DNA of 64,000 nucleotides from Bacteroidota bacterium (GTDB taxonomy: Bacteria; Bacteroidota; Rhodothermia; Rhodothermales; Bin80), in contig JAPOTE010000070.1 of NCBI GenBank assembly GCA_026709335.1, forward strand, positions 1 through 64,000. Reading direction: 5' to 3'. Made by a program: the position numbers and the translations under genes. Shown piece by piece: positions 1 through 7,631 of this stretch. Within the stretch, counting starts at the first letter, position 1, and every line of letters begins with the position of its first letter. The notes under the pieces were generated by a model, which saw only the letters and a list, made by a program, of their open reading frames with translations, did not search any database and was not told the origin of the DNA.

Positions 1-348
1 CATTGCCGCGGCTATTCGCGCACCCACTCGTCCGGAAAGAATGAATCCAGTCACAACTGCGGCTAATTCCATGGTTAGTGAAGGAACGACAACTGCACCA
101 ATGATTTTTGGCGGTATCAAAGGAGAGATCAACTGGTAGGCGGTTTGAACCGTTGTGACAGCTCCTGAAAATGCAGCAGCCAGTGAAACAATTGGAATGG
201 AATCAATTCCGATCCGTACCAACTGGGTCTGAAAATTTTCACGATAAGTCCCCATTTCACGTAGCGACATAAATGCCGATGACATGAGTATGGCAAAGCG
301 GCCAATGTTAATGAATGGCTGACTGAGATGAAGAGTGATCGGAGACAT
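1..348 (-). CDS. mlaE: MlaE-type ABC transporter permease, N-terminal part (runs off window)
   Basis: The minus strand is open from an ATG at 348 to the window edge, giving 116 codons of an MlaE/YrbE-family permease. The N-terminus has the family's amphipathic start, then a segment with SMSLREMG-like and FSGAVTTVQTAYQ-like stretches, followed by a hydrophobic region ending in ILSGRVGARIAA, which is typical of MlaE. In the family this inner-membrane subunit works with an MlaF ATPase and an MlaD lipid-binding protein to move phospholipids between inner and outer membranes. The partner genes would lie beyond position 1. It is divergent from radA with about 97 bases between them. The family assignment is confident; whether it is Mla proper or another Mce-type system cannot be told from this part. 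Confidence 0.85.
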   Translation of the reverse strand, partial: MSPITLHLSQPFINIGRFAILMSSAFMSLREMGTYRENFQTQLVRIGIDSIPIVSLAAAFSGAVTTVQTAYQLISPLIPPKIIGAVVVPSLTMELAAVVTGFILSGRVGARIAAAM

Positions 349-445
349 AACGATGTTAGAATCTGTATAGTTAATCAATTTTAGCCGCTCTTGTTTCTAT
401 TCTTACGATTCAAAGCCTATATTACGTGGTTACGATTTTGTAGTC

Positions 446-1789
446 ATGGCAAAAGCCAGAACACGATTCTATTGCCAGGAATGCGGTTATTCCTCACCAA
501 AATGGCTGGGAAAATGCCCGGGATGTAATTTTTGGGATACTATGGTGGAAGAAAAGGGGGCAAATCGCCGCCATATCATCACTCCGGCATCGATCCCGCA
601 GCCTATCGATGAGGTGGAGATTGGGGAGATGCCACGAATCGCAACAGGCTCACTAGAACTGGATCGTCTGATGGGAGGGGGGATTATGCGGGGCTCCATC
701 ATTTTGGTAGCAGGAGATCCAGGCATCGGGAAGTCTACACTTATGACAGAACTCGGACGTTATCTAGATCCACTCACAGTTTTGTATGTGTCGGGAGAAG
801 AGTCTGCAAGACAGGTAAAACTTCGTGCTCAGCGCCTTGATGCTGCCAGTAGTAATGTCCTTCTTTTAGCCGAAACGAATACGGAGGCAATCCTTGGAGC
901 AATTGAAGACTCTGTACCTGATGTAATTGTGATCGACTCAATTCAGACACTTTTTGACCCAAATGTCTCAAGCGCTCCCGGGAGTATTACACAAATTCGT
1001 GAGAGTGCCGCAGCTCTGATGCGGATCACAAAACAGATGAATGCCGCAACTTTTTTGATTGGGCATGTCACCCGATCTGGATCTATCGCCGGTCCGCGGG
1101 TACTTGAACACCTGGTGGATACGGTGCTCTATTTTGAGGGGGATCGTAATCACGGATACCGGATCTTGCGTGCAGTAAAGAACCGATTTGGATCAACCAA
1201 TGAAATCGGAGTTTTTGAAATGAGTAGTACTGGACTGAAAGAAGTATCTAATCCGAGTGAAATTTTTCTGTCTGAACGGCAATATGGGGCAACGGGATCC
1301 TGTGTCATTTGCGCCATGGAAGGTACCCGCCCTCTATTGATTGAGGTTCAGGCATTGGTATCCAGAACATCTTATGGTACCCCTCAGCGTGCATCGACCG
1401 GATTTGATCCTAAACGGCTACAGCTGTTATTGGCAGTCTTAGAAAAACGTGAGGGACTCGGACTCGGAGGCCATGATGTTTTCTTGAATGTTGCTGGGGG
1501 TATGCGTGCAGAAGAGCCGGCCGCGGACTTGGGTGTTGCAATTGCAATTGCCTCTTCCCTGCATGATATATCTGCTGACCAATGTGGTGTTTTGATTGGA
1601 GAAGTTGGATTAGGGGGAGAAGTAAGAGGAGTGAGCCGGCTTGAACTACGCCTCAAAGAATGTGAAAAACTTGGCTTTGAATCTGCTGTAGTGCCTGCTC
1701 GAAATCTTCAGGGATTTATTCCGCCACACAATATTCGTGTAGCAGGGGTTCAAACAGTCAGCGAAGTGCTTGAGCTTCTTCTGAGTTGA
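446..1789 (+). CDS. radA: DNA repair protein RadA
   Basis: A 447-residue RadA (Sms), the usual length. It carries an N-terminal C4 zinc finger (Cys10, Cys13, Cys24, Cys27), a RecA-like ATPase core with Walker A at about 90-98 (GDPGIGKST), the RadA-specific KNRFG motif at 245-249, and a C-terminal Lon-protease-like domain from about 340. RadA is a DnaB-like branch-migration helicase that processes recombination intermediates in the cytoplasm. The ATG at 446 is followed directly by the zinc-finger region, so the start is secure. It is divergent from the MlaE-like gene. The sigma-factor gene begins 56 bases after its stop, so the two may be cotranscribed. Confidence 0.97.
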   Translation: MAKARTRFYCQECGYSSPKWLGKCPGCNFWDTMVEEKGANRRHIITPASIPQPIDEVEIGEMPRIATGSLELDRLMGGGIMRGSIILVAGDPGIGKSTLMTELGRYLDPLTVLYVSGEESARQVKLRAQRLDAASSNVLLLAETNTEAILGAIEDSVPDVIVIDSIQTLFDPNVSSAPGSITQIRESAAALMRITKQMNAATFLIGHVTRSGSIAGPRVLEHLVDTVLYFEGDRNHGYRILRAVKNRFGSTNEIGVFEMSSTGLKEVSNPSEIFLSERQYGATGSCVICAMEGTRPLLIEVQALVSRTSYGTPQRASTGFDPKRLQLLLAVLEKREGLGLGGHDVFLNVAGGMRAEEPAADLGVAIAIASSLHDISADQCGVLIGEVGLGGEVRGVSRLELRLKECEKLGFESAVVPARNLQGFIPPHNIRVAGVQTVSEVLELLLS

Positions 1790-1845
1790 TCGTTGCAATA
1801 ATTCAAAGTATTTGTGCGTTAATTGGCACGAGTGACTTTGGTAAT

Positions 1846-2481
1846 ATGTGCACATCCCATTCTGACGACCAGCTATTAGCCGCTTATGCCGAGCGGGGGG
1901 ACCAATTTGCTTTTCAGCAATTGGTTCATCGTCACAAGGATCGTGTCTATGGTTTTATTCTGGGGATGGTTCATGATGCCGAGTTGGCAAATGATCTATT
2001 TCAGGATACCTTTTTGAAGGTCATTGATGTCATGCACCGCCGCCGGGGTGGCTACACCCCGCAAGGTCGATTTCTGGGGTGGGTCTTGATGATTGCTCGT
2101 AATGTAGTGTACGATCATAAGCGAAGTCGCAATAAGTGGAAGGATGTCGCAAATAGTGATGAAGAATACTGGGATCGACTTCCTGACAATGCAGAATCCC
2201 CCGACGAAGAACTTTATTCAAAACAGAGAAGTCAATGGTTGAATGCCTGCATTGAATCGTTGCCGCCTTCCCAGAGGGAGGTGGTATTGTTGCGACAGGA
2301 TGCAGGGTTAACATTCCGAGAAATTGCGGAGATCACAGGGGTATCGATTAACACTTCATTGGGGCGAATGAGGTATGCTCTGATTAATCTGAAGAAAATG
2401 ATGGATAAACAATCACGGCAGTATGCCCCCCAAGCTCAACAGATTGGGGATCAAAAAATGCCTGCAAGAACACATGCCTAA
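1846..2481 (+). CDS. ECF-type RNA polymerase sigma factor
   Basis: A 211-residue sigma-70 family protein of ECF type. Region 2 spans about residues 20-95 with the conserved FQDTFLKV and RFLGWVLMIARN stretches. Region 4 spans about 135-190 with LPPSQREVVLLR and the helix-turn-helix LTFREIAEITGVS. The open frame extends upstream to a TTG at 1786, but the ATG at 1846 gives a normal ECF N-terminus and is preferred. Its last codons overlap the next gene by 8 bases, a sign of translational coupling to the likely anti-sigma factor. The target regulon is unknown; the two exported proteins downstream are natural candidates. Confidence 0.93.
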   Translation: MCTSHSDDQLLAAYAERGDQFAFQQLVHRHKDRVYGFILGMVHDAELANDLFQDTFLKVIDVMHRRRGGYTPQGRFLGWVLMIARNVVYDHKRSRNKWKDVANSDEEYWDRLPDNAESPDEELYSKQRSQWLNACIESLPPSQREVVLLRQDAGLTFREIAEITGVSINTSLGRMRYALINLKKMMDKQSRQYAPQAQQIGDQKMPARTHA

Positions 2482-3046
2482 AAAAAATAAAATTCATACG
2501 GACGAAAAACTTCTTCTCATCCAGCATATTTATGGAGAACAGGTAAATGAAAATGAGTTGGGTGAGATTCTTTTGGTTCCCGAGAATCGGAAGGAATATG
2601 AAATATTGAAAAATGTGAAAGAAAAGTTGGAGAGTTCGTCTCTGCGTAAGCATACCTCTGTATCGGAGGAAGTCATAAAGCAAATCTTTTTGGCTGCTCG
2701 CCCCCAATCGCCACGTTATTGGTCCGGAATGACTCGTCGCCCAAGGCGACTTGTTCTACTGACCGGGATGGGAGCAGTCACCGCATGTGTACTTTTTATT
2801 TTATTTTCCAATAGGCCTCAGAGTGAGACCCCACGTCCAGAAATCAACCAGATATCTGATACAATAGAGTTGCAATGGGATGACACACAAGACCGTATAG
2901 AAATGCAACAGGCACTCAGTATCGTCCGTCAGCGAATCAATCCAGATTTATGGGATGAATCCGAAGTCATGAAGTTGGATTCGCTTCCAGATGTTTTAAC
3001 CAACACTCGCCGTGGTTTTGAAACTGCCAGTAACACTCCTCAATAA
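2474..3046 (+). CDS. Probable membrane-anchored anti-sigma factor
   Basis: A 190-residue protein with a charged N-terminal half (about 1-90), one transmembrane segment at about 93-112 (VLLTGMGAVTACVLFILF) preceded by Arg-rich RRPRR, and an extracytoplasmic tail of about 75 residues. The frame is open upstream to 2423, but the ATG at 2474 starts inside the sigma-factor stop region (ATGCCTAA) and is the natural coupled start. Topology and position match anti-sigma factors. No ZAS zinc motif (HxxxCxxC) is visible, so the role is inferred from context and layout, not from a recognised domain. The C-terminal tail would face the periplasm and could sense the exported proteins encoded next. Confidence 0.68.
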   Translation: MPKKNKIHTDEKLLLIQHIYGEQVNENELGEILLVPENRKEYEILKNVKEKLESSSLRKHTSVSEEVIKQIFLAARPQSPRYWSGMTRRPRRLVLLTGMGAVTACVLFILFSNRPQSETPRPEINQISDTIELQWDDTQDRIEMQQALSIVRQRINPDLWDESEVMKLDSLPDVLTNTRRGFETASNTPQ

Positions 3047-3061
3047 TCAATAATCAGTTCC

Positions 3062-3994
3062 ATGATGAAACAGATATTACCCATTTGTAACCTAATCTTG
3101 TTCATTGCATTTTTCGCCAGCAATGTTCACTCTCAATCCATTCTTTTTCAAAGTGACGGAGGCGAACTGAGTGTGAATGGGAATGTCATTGCTCTCGACG
3201 CCTTACCGAAAGATCTGGAATTTGGGGAGATAGATTTTAGTTTACAGGCCATTAGTACTTTTCCAATGCGAGTTGAAATCAATGGAAAGTCCTATGAAAT
3301 TTGGGAAGATCGAATTATTGCGGCGAGCGAAGCGGGGAATGTGCATTACAGGCTATCCATCGGTGCAGATGGCTCCTTTGTATCAGTAGAGTCAACAGGT
3401 GTTCTTGACTTCTATGGTATTGAGAACATACTATCTCGGCAAAATGGAGCCGTAATCTCTCCTGGAATGCAGATCTGGGATTCACTCGAGTATGTGGCCA
3501 ATTTACTTGCCCCAAGCCCTCCACCCCCCCCGACCCCTCTAAACCCTCCACCCCCCCCAACCCCTCCAAACCTCCTAGGGGCGGCACGCAAGTTTCAAGA
3601 TTTCGCTCTTTTTATACCTCAAAATATGGCTGCGTTACAACGGGGAGCAACAAAAATGCTACAATTTTCAAGTTATTTAACAAATGTCAGGGATGCGAGT
3701 GGAGAGTTATATGAATTACTTAGACATGAATGGAGGAAAGAAGCGGAGGCAATGGAGATGGCCAGAAAAGTTCGGATGATGCAACCAGGAGCCGAATACA
3801 ATGCAGCGATTGACGAGTTAGAGGAAAAGCTTACAGAAATATTTGTCATGAAACAGAAGAATCGGCGTATGGAGATTGAGCATCTGAAAGCGGAGCTGGA
3901 GGGAATGGAAGAGAGGTTAAAGGAACGACAGCGGGTCATGAGCCGTCTAATAGATGCGCGCTTGGATGAGCTCCTCTTGGATGCTAGACAATAA
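3062..3994 (+). CDS. Exported protein with proline-rich linker and C-terminal coiled coil
   Basis: A 310-residue protein of unrecognised family. It has a signal peptide (about 1-24, cleavage near NVHS|QS), an N-terminal domain (about 25-145) predicted to be beta-rich, and a short proline-rich linker at about 152-171 made of two copies of a nine-residue PPPPPTPxN unit. A strongly charged coiled coil follows at about 215-305. The last 80 residues resemble the end of the protein encoded at 4050-4733: ARKVR, IF..KQ, ELEgMEERlkeRQ and a terminal R.deLL pattern. It begins 15 bases after the probable anti-sigma gene, so it is likely part of the same transcript. Function is unknown; periplasmic location is inferred. 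Confidence 0.8.
   Translation: MMKQILPICNLILFIAFFASNVHSQSILFQSDGGELSVNGNVIALDALPKDLEFGEIDFSLQAISTFPMRVEINGKSYEIWEDRIIAASEAGNVHYRLSIGADGSFVSVESTGVLDFYGIENILSRQNGAVISPGMQIWDSLEYVANLLAPSPPPPPTPLNPPPPPTPPNLLGAARKFQDFALFIPQNMAALQRGATKMLQFSSYLTNVRDASGELYELLRHEWRKEAEAMEMARKVRMMQPGAEYNAAIDELEEKLTEIFVMKQKNRRMEIEHLKAELEGMEERLKERQRVMSRLIDARLDELLLDARQ
3517..3570 (+). repeat. Two tandem 27-base repeats with C8 tracts
   Basis: Two direct 27-base units (3517-3543 and 3544-3570) differ at two positions. Each contains a run of eight C residues. They encode the two PPPPPTPxN units of the exported protein at 3062-3994. A change in tract length would shift the frame before the coiled-coil domain. Confidence 0.9.
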
Positions 3995-4049
3995 ATAGAT
4001 TTCAAACAATCACTGTTCGTTTACTCTGTCACATCAATTCCATACAATC

Positions 4050-4733
4050 ATGAAATATCGATTAGTAGTCACGTTCACAGCATTGGCAGTCACTATATTT
4101 TTCTCCCATATTTTGGTTGCTCAGCATGATTCACTTGAAGTGAATTATGAAGTGGATTTCAGTTTAGAGGGAGATACCTTAATCATAAAGGAAGATACTT
4201 TAATCATAACCTATCCGGGGTACGGAGATTGGAGGAATGAGGAGAGGCACATGAATATAGAGCGTGAGATCATAGTCAAGCCCGACATGGATTCGATGAT
4301 CGTTATGGATTTGAGGCAGCATCCTCGGATGAAAATTCGTGTTCGCAGTCATGAAGAGCGGAAGATCCCAAGATTACTTCGGGACAGATCAAGGAATCAT
4401 GGACATGACGGACATAGGAAGGGACATCGTATAGTCACGGTTCATGGAGATTCACAGGAATTACGCAAAATGGAATCAGAGGCACGAAAATTGGCACGGG
4501 AAGTACGCCGAGCTGATGAAGATTCTTATGATGAGAAAAAAGCAATGCTTAGAGCGCAACTGGAGAAAATATTTGACTATAAGCAGGCTATGAAGATCAA
4601 GGAAATGGAACAAAAACGTAGCGAACTGGAAGAGCGGAGTAAAGTTATGCAGGAGCGTCAGAAAAACAGGGAAGCGATTATTGGAGATCGGGTAAATCAG
4701 CTTCTTGGTCGGGGATCATTGTATCGCTGGTAA
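4050..4733 (+). CDS. Exported charged coiled-coil protein
   Basis: A 227-residue protein of unrecognised family with a signal peptide (about 1-24, ending ILVA|Q). A short acidic region follows with an internal DTLII duplication, then a basic middle section rich in Arg and His (about 90-130). A C-terminal coiled coil occupies about 130-220 with the same pattern as the preceding gene product (ARKLAREVR, EKIFDYKQ, RSELEERskvmqeRQ, R.nqLL). It lies 55 bases downstream of that gene. The shared C-termini suggest the two exported proteins arose by duplication or bind the same partner. Association with the sigma/anti-sigma pair is from position only. Confidence 0.78.
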   Translation: MKYRLVVTFTALAVTIFFSHILVAQHDSLEVNYEVDFSLEGDTLIIKEDTLIITYPGYGDWRNEERHMNIEREIIVKPDMDSMIVMDLRQHPRMKIRVRSHEERKIPRLLRDRSRNHGHDGHRKGHRIVTVHGDSQELRKMESEARKLAREVRRADEDSYDEKKAMLRAQLEKIFDYKQAMKIKEMEQKRSELEERSKVMQERQKNREAIIGDRVNQLLGRGSLYRW

Positions 4734-4899
4734 TAGGATCAATGAATCCTGAATTGGATTAAATTTCGCAAAAGAGGGCGCTTCAAGTAGGGTTTTACAG
4801 GGATGGAAATTTTATATGCTGAAATAGATGCATAGATTTGATCAGTTTATTATGCAGTATCCGGTATTTATCCCTGCTTGATCCAGTCAAATACCAATC

Positions 4900-5427
4900 A
4901 TGAGACCTGTTCAAGTACTCAGATCCGCAATTCGCACGGTCCCAAACTTCCCCAAACCGGGAATTCAATTCAAGGATATTACTCCTATCCTCTCTGATAT
5001 TGATCTCTTAAAGTTGGCAGTTGAGCAACTGGCTCTCCCATTCAAAGAGAAAAGAATTACCAAGGTAATTGGCGTTGAATCAAGAGGCTTTATTATGGCG
5101 CCTATGATTGCACTTGAATTAGGAGCCAGTTTCATTCCTGTTCGTAAGGAGGGGAAGCTTCCGCGTCAGACACGCAGTGTCTCATATGATCTGGAATATG
5201 GCTCTGCAACAGTTGAAATGCATATAGATTCTGTGTGCTCGAATGATCGAATCTTGATTCATGACGATGTACTTGCTACTGGTGGCACTGCTGCTGCTGT
5301 AGAGGAATTAATTGAGCGGAGCGGCGGGAAAATTATCGGGCTATCGTTTTTGATTGAACTCTCCGAGTTGAATGGTCGAGCAAAGTTGAAACACAAGGAT
5401 AAGGCGTGCTCAGTGGTGATGGTTTAA
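4900..5427 (+). CDS. apt: Adenine phosphoribosyltransferase
   Basis: A 175-residue type I phosphoribosyltransferase of normal Apt length. The N-terminus has the Apt signature around FPKPGIQFKDITPIL (17-31), then GVESRGF (58-64), and the PRPP-binding motif ILIHDDVLATGGT at 118-130. It makes AMP from adenine and PRPP in purine salvage in the cytoplasm. About 166 bases separate it from the upstream coiled-coil gene, so it probably has its own promoter. A hairpin lies four bases after its stop codon. Confidence 0.96.
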   Translation: MRPVQVLRSAIRTVPNFPKPGIQFKDITPILSDIDLLKLAVEQLALPFKEKRITKVIGVESRGFIMAPMIALELGASFIPVRKEGKLPRQTRSVSYDLEYGSATVEMHIDSVCSNDRILIHDDVLATGGTAAAVEELIERSGGKIIGLSFLIELSELNGRAKLKHKDKACSVVMV

Positions 5428-5430
5428 GTT

Positions 5431-5450
5431 CTCGGACTTTGTCCGGGTTT
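5431..5450 (+). terminator. Hairpin after apt, possible terminator
   Basis: CTCGGAC (5431-5437) and GTCCGGG (5441-5447) pair over seven positions (one G-U) around a TTT loop, followed by TTTATA. It starts four bases after the apt stop. The T-run is short, so termination efficiency is uncertain. Confidence 0.45.
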
Positions 5451-5542
5451 ATACGGGGAAAATAAAGGAGATCATCGATTATCTGATTGCAATGCAGTCA
5501 ACGAATCGGTAGGGGCGGGTTGCAGTCTATCTATTTTAGCCA

Positions 5543-5698
5543 ATGCTGCAACCGAACGTGAACTTGACCGGCGAAACTCAGCAGCTTGATTCATCCCCAA
5601 GTGTGGGGATAGACACCCAACCATCATTTGGGGAGTTCAAGAACCTTGTATTGTATCTCGAGTCTTACTACAAGCTTGATAACCTTCGGATAATTTAG
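5543..5698 (+). CDS. Small open frame just upstream of the AlbA_2-domain gene
   Basis: A 51-codon frame from ATG 5543 to TAG 5696-5698. It ends six bases before the ATG of the broken AlbA_2-domain gene at 5705 and lies in the same reading frame as that gene's first part, with TAG TTA GAG between. The product has a polar N-terminal part and ends in LVLYLESYYKLDNLRII. No family was recognised. It may be a separate small coupled gene, or the original N-terminus of the downstream protein cut off by a stop codon. No convincing Shine-Dalgarno sequence is close to its ATG. Confidence 0.3.
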   Translation: MLQPNVNLTGETQQLDSSPSVGIDTQPSFGEFKNLVLYLESYYKLDNLRII

Positions 5699-5704
5699 TT
5701 AGAG

Positions 5705-6666
5705 ATGAAGAATGGAGTGAATGTGAAATACACCGATGCAGAGATTCGTCATCGCTTGGTAATTGGTGAGGATCAGCGCTGGGGATTTAAGCAGATCCAA
5801 TTTAAGGGGAATCGGCCAGACAGCCCCAAGCGTGCGGATCTTGCTGATGAAATTATCGCTTTTTCAAATGCAAATGGCGGCGTACTTCTTTGTGGAATTT
5901 TCGATGATGGCCAACTTCAAGGAATGTCACCAGAACAGTTGGTCACACTTAATCGTGCGATAGTCGAAGTATGTAGCGATTCCGTAGAACCATCCATACG
6001 AGTTCAGATTCATCATCGAATTCTTGATGAAAAAGTCTATATGCTCATAGAAACCCCCGAAGGACATTCTGTCCATGAGCGTTCTGGTCGCGCATTCATT
6101 CGAGTCGGTGGAAGCAAACGTCAGCTTAGCGGAGGTTACTGTAACTATTCACTCCGGTACTGAACCTATCCCAGGAGTTGATGTTGTGGTATTATTTTCC
6201 AATAAAACCTGGAAGCGTACAACTACTGACGAAGCTGGCGAAGCAGAGTTTGATCTACATTCTACCCATTTACCCATGACCGTCTTTGCCGCAGCCCCTG
6301 GGTATGGTGCCGGAATGGTAGATGAGTGGATTCCTCGCCAAGGAGGGGTATTGATGGAACTGACTCCTACTGAAACTGGTGGTTCGGTGATTTTCCCAGA
6401 TTCTAATGGGCGAATTCCCGGGTTATATGGTCAATTAAACCCGAAACGAGACAGTCACGATCGAACATATCTTTACGCTCAGAATATTGCAATTGAAGGT
6501 GGGGGCAGCAGCCAGTTTTTTCCGATTTGGTAAGCAGTTAAGCCTTGTGGGTTCTTATGGTGTTGAAATGTCAGTGGCCATATCAAACATTATCGAACAG
6601 GTGGCGCTGATTGAATACACGAGAATTGAAAAAAGCTATCAAGAAAACCTCTTGCAAAACCCCTGA
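5705..6666 (+). pseudogene. AlbA_2 (Schlafen-type) domain protein with carboxypeptidase-regulatory-like domain, broken by two frameshifts
   Basis: The first part (5705 to about 6130) encodes an AlbA_2/Schlafen-type putative nucleic-acid-binding domain: DEIIAFSNANGGVLLCGI, then ETPEGHSVH, then RAFIRVGGSKRQL. Near 6120-6135 the protein continues in the next frame (LAEVTVTIHSGTEPIPGVDV, HSTHLPMTVFAAAPGYGA, GGSVIFPDSNGRIPG). This is a beta-sandwich domain of the carboxypeptidase-regulatory kind. Near 6515-6522, in a T6 run, it shifts again to RFGKQLSLVGSYGVEM and VALIEYTRIEKSYQEN, ending at TGA 6664-6666. Both shifts are equivalent to one inserted base. Joined, the three pieces would make a protein of about 320 residues. 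It is therefore a decayed gene or one with two sequencing errors. The joined order is an inference from the continuing reading frames. Confidence 0.8.
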
Positions 6667-6817
6667 AATTGAGCATAAACATTGCTCTGAGAGAGCTTTT
6701 CAGACATCATGGCGGAGAATTCTATTGAGAAAATTTCCAAATAGAGCAATCAAAAGGGGACGTGCTCTCGTATACATGTGGTGTGTCATATGAGGACCAA
6801 TCAATAAAACAGAGAAC

Positions 6818-7630
6818 ATGGATCTTGGACTTGAAGGAAAATCAGCGTTTGTCGCGGGTGCCAGTAGTGGCTTGGGATTCGCTGCTGCCGCTGCATTGGC
6901 AGCCGAAGGCTGTAATATAACTATCTGTTCTCGCGATCAGACGAGAATTAATGATGCAGCAGAGTCATTAATAAAAAATCATCATGTTGACGTAAGAAAA
7001 ATTTTTCCAACAGTTTGCGATGTTACTCAGAAGTCGCAAGTCCAGCGTGCCATTCAAGAATCTGTTGAAAAATTTGGACATCTGCATATTCTACTGGCGA
7101 ATGCGGGCGGGCCCAAGACTGGACTCATAGATGACTTTAGTGAACAAGACTGGAGAGATGGTATTGAGCTTAATTTGATCAGCACGATTAATCTATGTCG
7201 ATACACTCTTCCACATCTGCGCAGAGCTGCACAACTGGATGGGCATGCCCGAATATTGATCCTCACCTCAATTGCGGCAAAGCAACCCATTGGTTCATTG
7301 TATCTATCGAATACATCCAGAGCCGGGGTACAGGGTTTTGCAAAAACATTGTCCGAAGAAGTCGGGAAAGATGGGATTACCGTTAACACGCTTCTACCAG
7401 GTTTCACTCGCACTGAACGATTGCAGCATTTGGTAGAATATCTGGTTGACCATGAAGGAAAAACAAAAGATGAGGTTGAGGTGGGGTGGGCATCGCAGGC
7501 TTCCCTGAAGCGTCTTGGAGAACCATGGGAATTTGCTGCTGCCGCTACATTTCTGGCCAGCAAACAGGCTGGGTTTATAACAGGTGTAGCATTGCCCATC
7601 GATGGTGGATACTCCAAACATATACTGTGA
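6818..7630 (+). CDS. Atypical SDR oxidoreductase (3-oxoacyl-ACP reductase-like, lacks catalytic Tyr-Lys)
   Basis: A 270-residue Rossmann-fold SDR. The nucleotide motif GASSGLG is at 14-20, NAGG at 95-98, and a serine at 151 occupies the catalytic Ser position. Where classical SDRs have YxxxK, the sequence around 161-170 reads LYLSNTSRAG, placing Ser164 and Arg168 at the Tyr and Lys positions. The LSNxxRAGV pattern defines a recognised BKR-like SDR subgroup with an imperfect active site. Substrate is unknown. The mnmA start follows one base after its stop, so the two genes are almost certainly cotranscribed. It is not FabG of fatty-acid synthesis as far as the active site shows. Confidence 0.88.
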   Translation: MDLGLEGKSAFVAGASSGLGFAAAAALAAEGCNITICSRDQTRINDAAESLIKNHHVDVRKIFPTVCDVTQKSQVQRAIQESVEKFGHLHILLANAGGPKTGLIDDFSEQDWRDGIELNLISTINLCRYTLPHLRRAAQLDGHARILILTSIAAKQPIGSLYLSNTSRAGVQGFAKTLSEEVGKDGITVNTLLPGFTRTERLQHLVEYLVDHEGKTKDEVEVGWASQASLKRLGEPWEFAAAATFLASKQAGFITGVALPIDGGYSKHIL

Positions 7631-7631
7631 G

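Noticed and set aside
2384-4005. Several minus-strand open frames opposite the sigma/anti-sigma and coiled-coil genes
   Set aside because: They lie antisense to genes with clear domains or signal peptides, show no domain pattern of their own, and follow the codon periodicity of the opposite strand.
6611-6793. A 60-codon frame between the broken AlbA_2 gene and the SDR
   Set aside because: It overlaps the true third segment of the AlbA_2 gene in another frame and has a composition unlike a real protein.
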